Below are positions 45,218 through 52,913 of a DNA stretch of 64,000 bases, piece by piece. This DNA is from Bordetella genomosp. 4. Lineage in GTDB: Bacteria; Pseudomonadota; Gammaproteobacteria; Burkholderiales; Burkholderiaceae_B. Position numbers and translations under genes: made by a program. The first letter of the stretch is position 1. Every line of letters begins with the position of its first letter. The notes beneath the pieces were generated by a model. It made no database searches and had not been told where the DNA came from. It saw only the letters and a list, made by a program, of their open reading frames with translations. The stretch is taken from the NCBI RefSeq assembly GCF_002261185.1, contig NZ_NEVQ01000022.1, forward strand, positions 310,001 to 374,000, in the 5' to 3' direction.

Positions 45218-46441
45218 TCAACCTGCTTCGCAGAGCTTTTGGCCGAACAATAGGCGTTGCCGAATCGAGGTGATCGGCGCTTGCCGTTGGATCAAATCGA
45301 AATACCACGGCCCATCCGTCACGTCGCCGTACAACACCGCGCCGACGACGCAATCATTCTTGAGTACCAGCCGCTTATAAATGCCCCGCCGTGGATCACG
45401 CAGAACGATATCCTCAGTATCGGCGCCGCCGACAATATTTCCGGCCGAATAAAGATCGACGCCCGTGACTTTGAGCTTGGTCGCAGTGGCACGCTGTACA
45501 TAGCGGCGGTGGCCCGCCCCCGCCAGATGCGCCGCACATACGCGCGCCTGTTCCCATATAGGGGCGACTAAACCGAACGTGCTGCGGCGATGCTCGACAC
45601 ACTCTCCCACCGCGTACACGCACGGATCATAGGTTTGCAGCGTATCGTCCACAACAATCGCACGCTCGCAATGCAGGCCCGAGTCACGAGCCAGGTCGAC
45701 ATTTGGCCGCACACCTGTCGCCATCACGACCAGATCGGCTGCAATCTCGCGCCCGTCGTTGAAACGCACGGCGGTAACGCGCTCCGTGCCTACCAGCTCG
45801 GCAGTTTGCGCGCCCATTTCAAAACGCAGGCCGCTGGACTCCAGTGCCCGCTGCAACAATGCAGAGGCCGGCGCATCCAGCTGGCGCTCCATCAAACTCG
45901 GGTGCAGGTGCACCACCGTTACCGTCATTCCTTGACGCAACAGACCGTTGGCAGCCTCCAGCCCCAGCAGTCCACCTCCGATCACCACGGCATGATGATG
46001 CTGGCGCGAGGCTTCGAGCATGGTTTCCACGTCCTGAATATCGCGAAACCCGATTACGCCATCGAGATCGCTGCCCGGCACAGGAGGAATAAATGGTCTC
46101 GACCCCGTGGCGATCAACAATCGGTCATAGCGAACCTGCAGTCCGCTTTGCGCATGCACGAGCCGGCGCGAACGATCGATCTGCACCACCGGATCGCCGG
46201 CATGCAAGGTGATACCGTATTCGGCATACCATTCGCGCGTATTGAGCATGATATCGCCGACGCTCTTTTCGCCAGCCAATACTGGGGACAGCAGGATACG
46301 GTTGTAGTTGCCATGCGGCTCTGCGCCGAACACAGTGATGTCGTACAAGTCCGGGGCGAGCTGCAGCAGTTCCTCTACGGTACGCATGCCAGCCATACCG
46401 TTGCCTACTACCACCAAACTGGGGCGCCCCGACTGACTCAT
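45218..46441 (-). CDS. NAD(P)/FAD-dependent oxidoreductase, NirB N-terminal-like (probable nitrate reductase electron donor)
   Basis: A 407-residue flavoprotein with FAD motif VVVGNGMAGMRTVEELL, NAD motif VVIGGGLLGLEAANGLL and the late FAD motif VYAVGECVEHR. It resembles the first 400 residues of NirB and rubredoxin reductases but lacks the siroheme domains. Its ATG overlaps the nirD stop by 4 bp and it ends 14 bp before nasA. The likely role is to pass NADH electrons to the BFD cluster of NasA, comparable to NasB of other systems. Confidence 0.87.
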   Translation of the reverse strand: MSQSGRPSLVVVGNGMAGMRTVEELLQLAPDLYDITVFGAEPHGNYNRILLSPVLAGEKSVGDIMLNTREWYAEYGITLHAGDPVVQIDRSRRLVHAQSGLQVRYDRLLIATGSRPFIPPVPGSDLDGVIGFRDIQDVETMLEASRQHHHAVVIGGGLLGLEAANGLLRQGMTVTVVHLHPSLMERQLDAPASALLQRALESSGLRFEMGAQTAELVGTERVTAVRFNDGREIAADLVVMATGVRPNVDLARDSGLHCERAIVVDDTLQTYDPCVYAVGECVEHRRSTFGLVAPIWEQARVCAAHLAGAGHRRYVQRATATKLKVTGVDLYSAGNIVGGADTEDIVLRDPRRGIYKRLVLKNDCVVGAVLYGDVTDGPWYFDLIQRQAPITSIRQRLLFGQKLCEAG

Positions 46442-46773
46442 GCTGCCACCCAGATCCGAGCCTTGTCGATCTTGGCGGGGTAGGCCGGCACCGAGTGCTC
46501 TGGCTCCTCCAGGCACTCGCCGGTGAACAAGTCGAAATGCTGCTTGTACAGCGGCGACGCGACGACGACACGATCACCGATATTTCCGACCAAGCCGCGT
46601 GCCAGCACGCTGGCGCCGCTCTTGGGGTCGATATTGCCAATGGCAAAGATGCGCCCGTCACCCAGACGAAACACCGCCACATGCTGCCCGCCGACCAAGG
46701 CACAGACGCCGGTGCCGGACACGATGTCTTGAACTGCGCAGACGTCTGCCCAGCCTTTTTCAAGGGTTGTCAT
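46438..46773 (-). CDS. nirD: Nitrite reductase (NADH) small subunit NirD
   Basis: A 111-residue Rieske-like fold protein: VCALVGGQHVAVFRLGDG, NIDPKSGASVLARGLVG and SPLYKQHFDLFTGECLE. As usual for NirD, the Rieske cysteine/histidine ligands are absent. It partners with NirB, 35 bp upstream. Confidence 0.94.
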   Translation of the reverse strand: MTTLEKGWADVCAVQDIVSGTGVCALVGGQHVAVFRLGDGRIFAIGNIDPKSGASVLARGLVGNIGDRVVVASPLYKQHFDLFTGECLEEPEHSVPAYPAKIDKARIWVAA

Positions 46774-46808
46774 GCTGCCATTCCTTCTCTATATCCAATG
46801 AGGCCGTA

Positions 46809-49367
46809 CTAGACGGTGAGGGCTTCCGCCCGCTCGGTCTCTTCGCGCTCCTGCGGCGACGCCGGGCGTATCTGTCCGCGTTCCGGTACAAAGACGATTT
46901 TTTCGTCCAGCGATTCGCTGTTCACAAAACTGCGAAAACGCTTGCGAACCTCCGGTTGCGTGACAGCGACCTTCCACTCATCCTGATAGGTATCCACGAC
47001 ATGCTGCATCTCGGCTTCCAGCTCGGCCGCAATGCCCAGCTTGTCGTGCACCACGACATCTTGCAGATACTGCAGACCGCCCTCTAGGTTGTCGCGCCAG
47101 GTGCTGGTGCGTTGCAAGCGATCAGCGGTACGTACATAGAACATCAGGAATCGGTCGACATACTTCACAAGCGTGGCCTGATCCAGATCGGATGCCAACA
47201 GCTCGGCGTGCCGCGGTTTCATGCCGCCATTGCCGCACACGTAGAGGTTCCAGCCTTTCTCGGTAGCAATGATGCCCACGTCCTTGCCCTGCGCTTCGGC
47301 GCATTCACGTGTGCAGCCCGACACGCCGAACTTGATCTTGTGCGGGGAACGCAGGCCTTTGTACCGGTTCTCCAGAGAGATGGCGAAGCCCACGGAATCC
47401 CCCACACCATAACGGCACCACGTGGATCCCACGCAACTTTTGACGGTACGCAGGGATTTTCCATACGCATGACCGGACTCGAAGCCCGCCGCGATCAACT
47501 CTTCCCAAATCAAGGGCAGCTGCTCTACTCGCGCGCCGAACATATCCACGCGCTGACCGCCCGTGATTTTGGTGTAGAGCCCGTATTTCTTGGCGACCTG
47601 TCCCACGGCGATCAGCCCCTCGGGCGTAACCTCGCCACCGGGCATGCGGGGCACAACGGAGTAACTGCCGTCCTTCTGGATGTTGCCGAGGTAATAGTCA
47701 TTGCTGTCCTGCAGGCCAGCCAACGGCGGCTGCAGAACGAACTCGTTCCAGCAGGACGCGAGAACGCTCGCCGCGACGGGTTTACAGATGTCGCAGCCCA
47801 GCCCCTTGCCATGCTTTTCCAACAATGCTTCGAAAGTCTTGATCTCACCCACGCGCACCAAGTGGTAGATCTCTTGGCGCGAATAGGGAAAATGCTCGCA
47901 CAAATGGTTGTTGACGGCCATTCCCTGCTTTTTCATCTCGGCCTTCATGACCTGCGTCACCAACGGCACACAACCGCCGCAAGTCGACCCGGCCTTGGTG
48001 CAAGCCTTTAGATCGCCGATCGTGCACACCCCTTCCCCTACAGCCGCGCAGATCTGTCCTTTGGTGACGTTATTGCAGGAACAAATCTGTGCGCTGTCGG
48101 GCAGCGCGTCCACGCCCAGGCCAGGCTTGGCCTTGCCGTCGCTCGAAGGCAGAATCAGAAACTCGGGTTCCTCTGGCAGGGCGATACCGTTGAGCGCCAT
48201 CTGCAGCAGCGTGCCATACTCATCGGCGTTGCCTACCAGCACGGCGCCGAGCAATTTTTTGCCATCCTCGCTGGTGACGATTTTCTTGTAGACCTGCTTG
48301 CGTTCATCGACATATTGGTAGCTGCGGCAGTCTTTCGTCTTGCCATGCGCATCCCCGATGCTGGCCACATCCACGCCCATCAGCTTGAGCTTCGTGCTCA
48401 TGTCGGCGCCGGCGAAACGGGTGGCCTCGACACCCATCAGGCCAGCCTCGCTGGCGATATGACGAGCCGCCACACGCGCCATGTCATAACCGGGCGCCAC
48501 CAGGCCAAACACCTGCTCCTGCCACGACGCGCATTCGCCTATCGCATAAACATTACGATCGCTCGTGCGACAGAAGTCATCGATCACTACACCGCCACGC
48601 GAGCCTACCGCCAGCAAACACTGACGCGCCAGTTCGTCTCTCGGCCGTATCCCGGCCGAGAACACAATCATGTCGGTTTCCAGGAGTTTGCCGTCGGCAA
48701 ACACCATGCGGTGCTGCGCCAGCGCTCCGTCTACGATCTCTACCGTATTGCGATCGGTGTGCACTTGCACGCCCAATGCCTCGATCTTGCGGCGTAGCAT
48801 CTGGCCGCCGCTCTCGTCCACCTGTACCGTCATCAGCCGAGGCGAGAATTCGACTACATGCGTTTCCAGACCCATATCCCTCAAGGCTTTCGCACACTCC
48901 AGCCCCAACAGTCCGCCACCGACCACCACACCGCGCCTGGCCCCACGGCCTGCAGCCTGCATCGCCTCCAGGTCTTCGATCGTGCGATAAACGAAGCAAT
49001 TCGGACGATCCCGCCCGGGCAACCCTGGCACAAAAGGATTAGAGCCCGTGGCCAGCACCAGCTTGTCGTAGGGCAGCACTTCGCCATCCGCAGTGGTCAC
49101 CGTATTGTTACGGCGTTCGACGGCAACAGCGCGCGCAGCCAGGCGCAGCTTGAAACCGGTACGTTCAAAGAAACCAGGTTCTACCAGCGATAGATCGTCA
49201 GCGGTACGGCCGCTGAAGAACTCGGACAAGTGCACCCGGTCATAAGCAGGACGGGGTTCCTCGCACAACACCGTGACTTCGACATCTTGCAGTCCCGTCT
49301 CAGCGAGGCTTTCCAGAAACTTGTGGCCCACCATCCCGTGGCCAACAACGATGATCTTCATACTCAT
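46809..49367 (-). CDS. nirB: Nitrite reductase (NADH) large subunit NirB
   Basis: An 852-residue cytoplasmic siroheme enzyme reducing nitrite to ammonium with NADH. The order is FAD/NAD domain (VVGHGMVGHKFLE at the start), BFD [2Fe-2S] domain (ICSCNNVTKG, STCGGCVPL), nitrite/sulfite reductase ferredoxin-like domain, and the siroheme-[4Fe-4S] domain with CVGSTWC (C-x5-C) and SGCTRECA (C-x3-C) at about residues 640-690. GGAGGAA precedes the ATG by 7 nt. It is second in the operon after narK. Confidence 0.96.
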   Translation of the reverse strand: MSMKIIVVGHGMVGHKFLESLAETGLQDVEVTVLCEEPRPAYDRVHLSEFFSGRTADDLSLVEPGFFERTGFKLRLAARAVAVERRNNTVTTADGEVLPYDKLVLATGSNPFVPGLPGRDRPNCFVYRTIEDLEAMQAAGRGARRGVVVGGGLLGLECAKALRDMGLETHVVEFSPRLMTVQVDESGGQMLRRKIEALGVQVHTDRNTVEIVDGALAQHRMVFADGKLLETDMIVFSAGIRPRDELARQCLLAVGSRGGVVIDDFCRTSDRNVYAIGECASWQEQVFGLVAPGYDMARVAARHIASEAGLMGVEATRFAGADMSTKLKLMGVDVASIGDAHGKTKDCRSYQYVDERKQVYKKIVTSEDGKKLLGAVLVGNADEYGTLLQMALNGIALPEEPEFLILPSSDGKAKPGLGVDALPDSAQICSCNNVTKGQICAAVGEGVCTIGDLKACTKAGSTCGGCVPLVTQVMKAEMKKQGMAVNNHLCEHFPYSRQEIYHLVRVGEIKTFEALLEKHGKGLGCDICKPVAASVLASCWNEFVLQPPLAGLQDSNDYYLGNIQKDGSYSVVPRMPGGEVTPEGLIAVGQVAKKYGLYTKITGGQRVDMFGARVEQLPLIWEELIAAGFESGHAYGKSLRTVKSCVGSTWCRYGVGDSVGFAISLENRYKGLRSPHKIKFGVSGCTRECAEAQGKDVGIIATEKGWNLYVCGNGGMKPRHAELLASDLDQATLVKYVDRFLMFYVRTADRLQRTSTWRDNLEGGLQYLQDVVVHDKLGIAAELEAEMQHVVDTYQDEWKVAVTQPEVRKRFRSFVNSESLDEKIVFVPERGQIRPASPQEREETERAEALTV

Positions 49368-49380
49368 GAAAAATTCCTCC

Positions 49381-50706
49381 TCAGGCGCCCGCGGCGCTGG
49401 GGTTCAGCGTGTTGTCGTACAGGGCTTGCTCGCGGGCCTTATGTTCTGCAGAAAAGCGCACGGCGATCGCACATGCCGCCGACAGGATCACCAACACACC
49501 CAGCACGGATAGCGTGCTCTGCGTATCGCCCATCCCCTTCATCAAGAAACCCGCCGCCACCGCGCCCACATTGCCGCCGGCGCCGATAATGCCCGCCACG
49601 CCGCCCAATGCATTGCGATCCACAAAGGGCACCAGCGCATACGTCGCGCCGCAGGCCATATGGGTAAAGAGGCCGAACACCAGCATTGCCAGCACGGCTA
49701 GCGTGGCGTTATCCGCATGAGCAAAGCCCAACAGTCCCACGCCCTCACCGACCATCAGCACGCATAGCAGCAGCGTGCGTCCATCCAGCCCGCGCCGCTG
49801 CGCCATCCGATCAGACACGATGCCGCCCAACGCGCGGGCAAACAACGCCAGCAAGCCAAAGCTCGCCGCCGCTATGCCTGCCGACGAGAGGGACAGGCCG
49901 AAACGCTCGACGTAGTAAATAGCCGCCACGTTATGGATGAAAATCTCCACACCAAAGCAGGCGCCATAGGTCACGAACAAGAGCCATACGCGATAGTTAC
50001 AGGCGGCCGCGGCAAAGCTGGCCCAGCCGCCTTTCTTGCCGCTGTCGATAGTCTTTCCTGCTGCTCGCAAGTCTGAATAGTTGCCTTCCGGGCAATCCTG
50101 GGTGTAGCGCCAGTAGAGCGCGGCAACGATCAGCATCGCGACACCAGGCACCACCATGGCCAGACGCCAGCCCAGGCTTTGGCTCACGCCCATCATCACG
50201 ATGGCCGTCAACAGCAGCGGCATCGTGCCTTGCGCCACACCGCCGCCGGCGTTGCCCCAGCCCGCTGTGGTGGCATTGGCCGTGCCGACCACATTGGGCG
50301 CGAACATGACAGAGGTGTGATACTGCGTGATGACGAAGCTCGCCCCGATCGCGCCTATCGCCAACCGGAAGAACAAAAACGCTTCATAACTCTGCGCCAG
50401 TGCCACACCCAATACCGGAATCGCTCCTAATACCAGCAAGCCGGTATAAGCCTTGCGCGGCCCATAGCGATCACACAGCGGCCCGACAATGAGACGCACA
50501 AGGATGGTCACTGCCACCGCGGCAATATTGATATTGGCGATCTGTCCCGGCGTGAGATTGAATTCGCCCTTTAGTACGGGCATCAGCGGCGCGCACGCGA
50601 ACCACGCGTAGAAACACACAAAGAATGCCAGCCAAGTCAGGTGAAAGGCACGCATCTGCGGCGTACGCAGGCTGAATAGATCAATGCGAGTAGCTTTGGC
50701 AGTCAT
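49381..50706 (-). CDS. narK: Nitrate/nitrite transporter, major facilitator superfamily (NarK/NasA type)
   Basis: A 441-residue MFS protein with about 12 helices, starting MTAKATRIDLFSLRTPQMRAF; NarK-family marks include FACAPLMPVLKGEFNLTPGQ and GWGNAGGGVAQGTMPLL. The ATG at 50706 is preferred over an extended frame. It imports nitrate for the reductases encoded directly downstream (nirB starts 14 bp after the stop). The gene follows a sigma-54 promoter with NtrC-type boxes, so expression likely responds to nitrogen limitation. Confidence 0.94.
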   Translation of the reverse strand: MTAKATRIDLFSLRTPQMRAFHLTWLAFFVCFYAWFACAPLMPVLKGEFNLTPGQIANINIAAVAVTILVRLIVGPLCDRYGPRKAYTGLLVLGAIPVLGVALAQSYEAFLFFRLAIGAIGASFVITQYHTSVMFAPNVVGTANATTAGWGNAGGGVAQGTMPLLLTAIVMMGVSQSLGWRLAMVVPGVAMLIVAALYWRYTQDCPEGNYSDLRAAGKTIDSGKKGGWASFAAAACNYRVWLLFVTYGACFGVEIFIHNVAAIYYVERFGLSLSSAGIAAASFGLLALFARALGGIVSDRMAQRRGLDGRTLLLCVLMVGEGVGLLGFAHADNATLAVLAMLVFGLFTHMACGATYALVPFVDRNALGGVAGIIGAGGNVGAVAAGFLMKGMGDTQSTLSVLGVLVILSAACAIAVRFSAEHKAREQALYDNTLNPSAAGA

Positions 50707-50780
50707 GTCTGTCCCAATAACGTAGTACTTGAGACCAGCTGGTGTACCGGCTGGCACGGGTCTTTTTTGCCTTAGAAACT

Positions 50781-50797
50781 ATGCAAAAACCATGCCA
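50781..50797 (-). promoter_or_regulatory. Sigma-54 (RpoN) promoter of the nitrate assimilation operon
   Basis: Read on the minus strand, TGGCATGGTTTTTGCAT matches the consensus TGGCACG-N4-TTGCW closely. The invariant GG (50796-50795) and GC (50784-50783) are separated by exactly 10 bp. Transcription would begin near 50771, giving a leader of about 65 nt before narK. That leader contains a CCAGC/GCTGG inverted repeat (50735-50754). Confidence 0.8.
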
Positions 50798-50830
50798 AGC
50801 AGGACTACCAAGACGAGACAATGTTGCGTC

Positions 50831-50845
50831 GCACCAAACGAGTGC
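50831..50845. promoter_or_regulatory. NtrC-type binding site, promoter-proximal
   Basis: GCACCAAACGAGTGC matches the GCAC-N7-GTGC pattern of NtrC (GlnG) boxes. Its centre lies about 67 bp upstream of the predicted start site of the sigma-54 promoter. Confidence 0.7.
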
Positions 50846-50871
50846 TGGACGCACTCATTCCGGGTAAAAGC

Positions 50872-50886
50872 GCACCAACGAGGTGC
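50872..50886. promoter_or_regulatory. NtrC-type binding site, promoter-distal
   Basis: GCACCAACGAGGTGC is a near-ideal NtrC box with perfect GCACC/GGTGC arms. Its centre is 41 bp (about four helical turns) from the proximal box and about 108 bp upstream of the predicted start site, the usual paired enhancer arrangement. Confidence 0.75.
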
Positions 50887-50962
50887 TGACGGGTTTTTGC
50901 GGACATCTGCCCGCACGACAATGGTGCTGATCGTTCCCGCTAAAGGGGACGCATGAACCAAC

Positions 50963-50999
50963 AAGGGGAATGCTGGATATCGGCGCCAGCATTCCCCTT
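50963..50999 (-). terminator. Strong 14-bp hairpin between Bug gene and nitrate operon
   Basis: AAGGGGAATGCTGG (50963-50976) pairs perfectly with CCAGCATTCCCCTT (50986-50999) around a 9-nt loop. It is 90 bp downstream of the Bug gene (minus strand) and upstream of the NtrC boxes. Only a short T-rich stretch follows on the minus strand. It probably insulates the nitrate operon from read-through. Confidence 0.55.
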
Positions 51000-51088
51000 C
51001 AATGAAGATCTGAGCATCCTCGGTTGCCCTAGGCCGCCTGAGCTTGCTCGGACATTAACGAACTCCTGCCATCAAACCAGGCGCGAAG

Positions 51089-52057
51089 TTATTGCTTTTC
51101 TACTAAACCCAGGCGCTTGATCAGATCGCCATACATTTTGAACTGGTCCTGTGCAAACGCGGCGAAGGCTTGCGAGTCCATGTAATAGGCTGGGGTATCT
51201 AGCGGCTCGACGTCAGCCCGATAGGCATCGCTTTTCAATGCCGTTTGGCAGGCGTTTTCCAATGCACCCATCGCCTCTTTAGGCAGGCCCTTGGGCGCAA
51301 TCAATCCGCCCCAGATAGAGGCATTGATAGACCATCCCGCCTCTTTAATGGTCGGAACATCCGGGTAGCCGGCAAGCCTCGTGTCCGAGAACACCGCCAA
51401 TGGGCGCAGCTTATAGCGCTTGGACACCGTCGGCGTTTCATTGAATACCATGATCTGCTTACCCATTAGATCGGTGACCATCTCGCCAGAGCTTTTGTAT
51501 GGAACGTGCAGTGCCGTAGCCCCAGCCTGGTCCATCAACATTTCCATGGCCAGATGCAGCAATGTGCCATGCCCCGAAGACCCATACGTCAGCTTGCCCG
51601 GGTTTTCTTTCGCGTAGGCAATGACATCCGACACACTCCGAAAAGGCGAGTCCTCGGTAACCATCATCATCAGCGGCACTGAATAGGTCGCACATACGTG
51701 ATCAAAATCCTGATAGGTGTACCCCGTCTTGCGGATGGCCGGCTGCAGGACTTCCGGCCCGATCACAGACAGGCCGACCGTGTATCCGTCCGCCGCTGAT
51801 CGCTTTAGTTGGGTCATACCGATGGCCCCGCCCGCCCCGGCTTTGTTTTCAACAACAATCGTCGCAGGCAACGCGGCGCTCAGATGCTTTGCCAGGATTC
51901 GAGCCATGATGTCGGAGGTGCCGCCTGGACCGAACGGCACGATCATGGTGATGGGTTTACTGGGGTAGTTCGCTTGCTGTGCAGACACGATCTGAGGTGC
52001 CATTGCCAGCGCCGCGGCCGCCGCGATCGCGCTCACCAGAGCCGATGGTGATTTCAT
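51089..52057 (-). CDS. Bug/TctC family tripartite tricarboxylate receptor protein
   Basis: Periplasmic receptor of 322 residues: signal peptide ending QIVSAQQ, then YPSKPITMIVPFGPGGTSD and VPYKSSGEMVTDLMG. The ATG at 52057 has GGAGA 7 nt upstream. It follows the aldolase gene by 25 bp and is the last gene of the LacI-regulated operon. Confidence 0.92.
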   Translation of the reverse strand: MKSPSALVSAIAAAAALAMAPQIVSAQQANYPSKPITMIVPFGPGGTSDIMARILAKHLSAALPATIVVENKAGAGGAIGMTQLKRSAADGYTVGLSVIGPEVLQPAIRKTGYTYQDFDHVCATYSVPLMMMVTEDSPFRSVSDVIAYAKENPGKLTYGSSGHGTLLHLAMEMLMDQAGATALHVPYKSSGEMVTDLMGKQIMVFNETPTVSKRYKLRPLAVFSDTRLAGYPDVPTIKEAGWSINASIWGGLIAPKGLPKEAMGALENACQTALKSDAYRADVEPLDTPAYYMDSQAFAAFAQDQFKMYGDLIKRLGLVEKQ

Positions 52058-52082
52058 CGTGATGTCTCCCAATCTCTCTTTT

Positions 52083-52892
52083 TTAGTACACGCTGCTTTC
52101 GAATTTTTTTGCGATGGCGGGCCGGATAGCACCGATGAAAGCAGTCGCCTGCCGCATCATCATGCCCATATCCGAAGCCACGGCAACGAACGAATAACCG
52201 AGTTCGATGAACTCGGAAACCATCTCTGGGGTAGGACCGACAATGCCGCAAGGTTTGCCGATCGCCTGGCAACGTTTGGCCACATTGGCGATCACGGCTT
52301 TCACGTCGGGATGAGCGATATTGCCGATATGCCCCATGTTGGCAGATAAATCGCCCGGTCCCAGGAAAAGCGCATCGACGCCCGGCACACTCGCAATATC
52401 CTCCAACGCGGCCACGGCCTGCGGCGTTTCCAGCTGGATGATGGTGAAGACCGAGTCATTCGCACGTTTGGCGTACTCGCTGGCAGTGCCATAGCCGCTG
52501 GCTCGATGCACGGCCGCAAAACCGCGAATCCCTTCGGGCGGATACTTTGCATACGACACCGCTTGCCGGGCAGCAGCGGCACTATCCACGAACGGCACCA
52601 TGACGGTTTTGGCACCCAGGTCCAAGGCGCGCTTGAACAGGATCGGATCATTGGCAGCCAGGCGGGCGATGGGGCAGGCATTGGTGCCAGCGATCGCCTG
52701 CAATACCGCGAGCGTTTCTTTTTCATCTAGCGGGACATGCTCCAGATCGACCAATAGCCAATCGAATCCAGCGTGACCCATGGCCTCTGCTGTGCTGGAC
52801 GTGCCCGACATCAGCCACGTCCCAAGCGGCACGCCTGGTTCGTTCAAACGGGTGCGAAATGCGTTTTCTAACAGGTCTTTCGGCGCTGGCAT
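52083..52892 (-). CDS. HpcH/HpaI family class II aldolase (2-keto-3-deoxy acid type)
   Basis: A 269-residue metal-dependent aldolase: GTWLMSGTSSTAEAMGHAGF, DWLLVDLEHVPLD, IIQLETPQAVAALEDI (metal-binding Glu) and DALFLGPGDLSANMG (Asp). The family cleaves 4-hydroxy-2-keto acids or 2-keto-3-deoxy sugar acids to pyruvate and an aldehyde. Together with the adjacent IlvD/Edd dehydratase it forms a two-step non-phosphorylative sugar-acid pathway. Confidence 0.9.
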   Translation of the reverse strand: MPAPKDLLENAFRTRLNEPGVPLGTWLMSGTSSTAEAMGHAGFDWLLVDLEHVPLDEKETLAVLQAIAGTNACPIARLAANDPILFKRALDLGAKTVMVPFVDSAAAARQAVSYAKYPPEGIRGFAAVHRASGYGTASEYAKRANDSVFTIIQLETPQAVAALEDIASVPGVDALFLGPGDLSANMGHIGNIAHPDVKAVIANVAKRCQAIGKPCGIVGPTPEMVSEFIELGYSFVAVASDMGMMMRQATAFIGAIRPAIAKKFESSVY

Positions 52893-52913
52893 TGCGTGTC
52901 CTTGTCTGCGTCT

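Noticed and set aside
45590-46483. Open frame of 297 codons opposite the FAD reductase gene
   Set aside because: It is an antisense shadow; the flavoprotein frame has FAD and NAD motifs and start-stop coupling to nirD.
47112-48011. Long open frame of 299 codons opposite nirB
   Set aside because: nirB carries unmistakable motifs in the opposite frame; high GC content gives long antisense frames throughout this window.
50729-50956. A 75-codon plus-strand frame upstream of narK
   Set aside because: It covers the sigma-54 promoter and both NtrC boxes on the opposite strand and has no protein-like features.
50953-51120. A 55-codon plus-strand frame with an AGGGGA site just before its ATG
   Set aside because: It contains both arms of the strong hairpin and runs into the end of the convergent Bug gene; the predicted peptide has no recognisable feature.
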